Shown here: positions 5,175-5,695 of the stretch, one piece after another
Numbering within the stretch: the first letter of the stretch is position 1
Layout of the letters: the number at the start of each line of letters is the position of its first letter
DNA from: Gulosibacter massiliensis
Lineage (GTDB): Bacteria > Actinomycetota > Actinomycetes > Actinomycetales > Microbacteriaceae
Assembly: GCA_943325745.2 (NCBI GenBank)
Contig: CALPQP020000056.1
Span: forward strand, 1-5,695
DNA: 5,695 bases
Reading direction: 5' to 3'
The notes under the pieces: model-generated
The model's database searches: none
Told to the model about the DNA's origin: nothing
The model's input: only the letters and a program-made list of their open reading frames with translations
Made by a program: the position numbers and the translations under genes

Positions 5175-5695
5175 ATGACAACTACCGCACCACGCCCCGC
5201 AGCGCCAGCAATCCCGGAAGGCGCGAGCACGCCATCGGCGGGCCGTCAGGGATCCGTGTTCCTTGATTACTTGACGACTACGAACCACAAGACCATCGGG
5301 TACATGTACTTCGTCACGTCGTTTGTGTACTTCCTCATTGCCGGTGTCATGGCACTCATCATCCGCGCACAGCTGTTCCAGCCCGGCATGGACCTGGTGA
5401 CTAAGGAACAGTACAACCAGCTCTTTACCATGCACGGAACTCTGATGCTTCTGATGTTCGCGACGCCGCTCTTTGCCGCTTTTGCAAACGTTCTGATGCC
5501 GATTCAGATTGGAGCACCAGACGTTGCTTTTCCTCGATTAAACGCGCTTGCATTCTGGTTCTACTTCTTCGGGTCTGCCGTCGCGACTGCGGGGTTACAC
5601 ACTCCGCAGGGTGCCGCGTCGTTCGGTTGGTTCGCCTACACGCCTCTGTCGACGGTGACCTACACTCCAGGTGTTGGCGCGAACATGTGGGTATT
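5175..5695 (+). CDS. ctaD: Cytochrome c oxidase subunit I, N-terminal part, cut by the right edge
   Basis: The frame from ATG 5175 stays open for 173 codons to the window end, so only about the first third of this usually 550-590-residue protein is present. Subunit I carries haem a and the haem a3-CuB site where oxygen is reduced and protons are pumped. Visible features are a polar, proline- and alanine-rich N-terminal tail of about 25 residues, LTTTNHKTIGYMYF (33-46), transmembrane helices at about 41-63, 84-108 and 123-140, and H87 in TMHGTLMLLMF, the expected haem a ligand. IGAPDVAFPRLNALAFWFYFFGS (112-134) and GAASFGWFAYTPLS (146-159) are highly typical of actinobacterial CtaD. AAGG at 5164-5167, overlapping the ctaC stop, lies seven bases before the ATG and probably serves as ribosome binding site, so the two subunits are co-translated. 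CuB ligands lie beyond the edge. Confidence 0.96.
   Translation, partial: MTTTAPRPAAPAIPEGASTPSAGRQGSVFLDYLTTTNHKTIGYMYFVTSFVYFLIAGVMALIIRAQLFQPGMDLVTKEQYNQLFTMHGTLMLLMFATPLFAAFANVLMPIQIGAPDVAFPRLNALAFWFYFFGSAVATAGLHTPQGAASFGWFAYTPLSTVTYTPGVGANMWV

Noticed and set aside
1..5695. Mobile element, CRISPR array, tRNA, defence or biosynthetic system
   Set aside because: I saw no transposase or integrase motifs, no direct-repeat arrays, no tRNA cloverleaf and no unusual composition. The genes tile the window almost without gaps and all belong to core families.

Overview
The window is a conserved housekeeping segment of an actinobacterial chromosome. The protein sequences and gene order (nrdR, pyrD, a DUF3043 gene, an M20 dipeptidase, an ErpA/HesB-type protein, ctaC, ctaD) fit the order Micrococcales and most likely the family Microbacteriaceae. 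That placement rests on recognised protein families and remembered gene order, not on a search. Base composition looks like mid-to-high 50s percent G+C by eye, which is modest for this group. GTG starts and starts without a clear Shine-Dalgarno sequence are frequent, as expected in actinobacteria.

Layout from left to right. A flavin reductase family gene enters from the left edge on the minus strand; only its N-terminal part is present. Diverging from it, nrdR (ribonucleotide reductase repressor) and pyrD (class 2 dihydroorotate dehydrogenase) form a translationally coupled pair joined by a 4-base overlap. pyrD meets a minus-strand DUF3043 membrane protein gene tail to tail, with a 6-base overlap. 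The DUF3043 gene diverges from an M20 metallopeptidase (dipeptidase) gene across a 38-base gap in which the two candidate -10 elements overlap. The dipeptidase is followed 25 bases later by an ErpA-type iron-sulfur insertion protein. A strong hairpin terminator ends that unit. A new promoter region then leads into ctaC and ctaD, cytochrome c oxidase subunits II and I; ctaD is cut by the right edge.

Functionally, the left half concerns nucleotide supply: NrdR controls deoxyribonucleotide synthesis and PyrD makes orotate for pyrimidines while feeding electrons to the quinone pool. The right half concerns aerobic respiration, with the terminal aa3-type oxidase and a nearby Fe-S maturation factor. 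The dipeptidase and the DUF3043 protein sit between them with no obvious mechanistic link.

I see no mobile element, CRISPR array, RNA gene, toxin-antitoxin pair or defence system, and no gene that looks transferred. All genes carry their family motifs and none is visibly broken. No stretch longer than about 130 bases lacks a gene. The points worth a second look are regulatory and architectural: compact divergent promoters, probable leaderless starts, and gene-end overlaps. I did not find evidence for a previously undescribed system.
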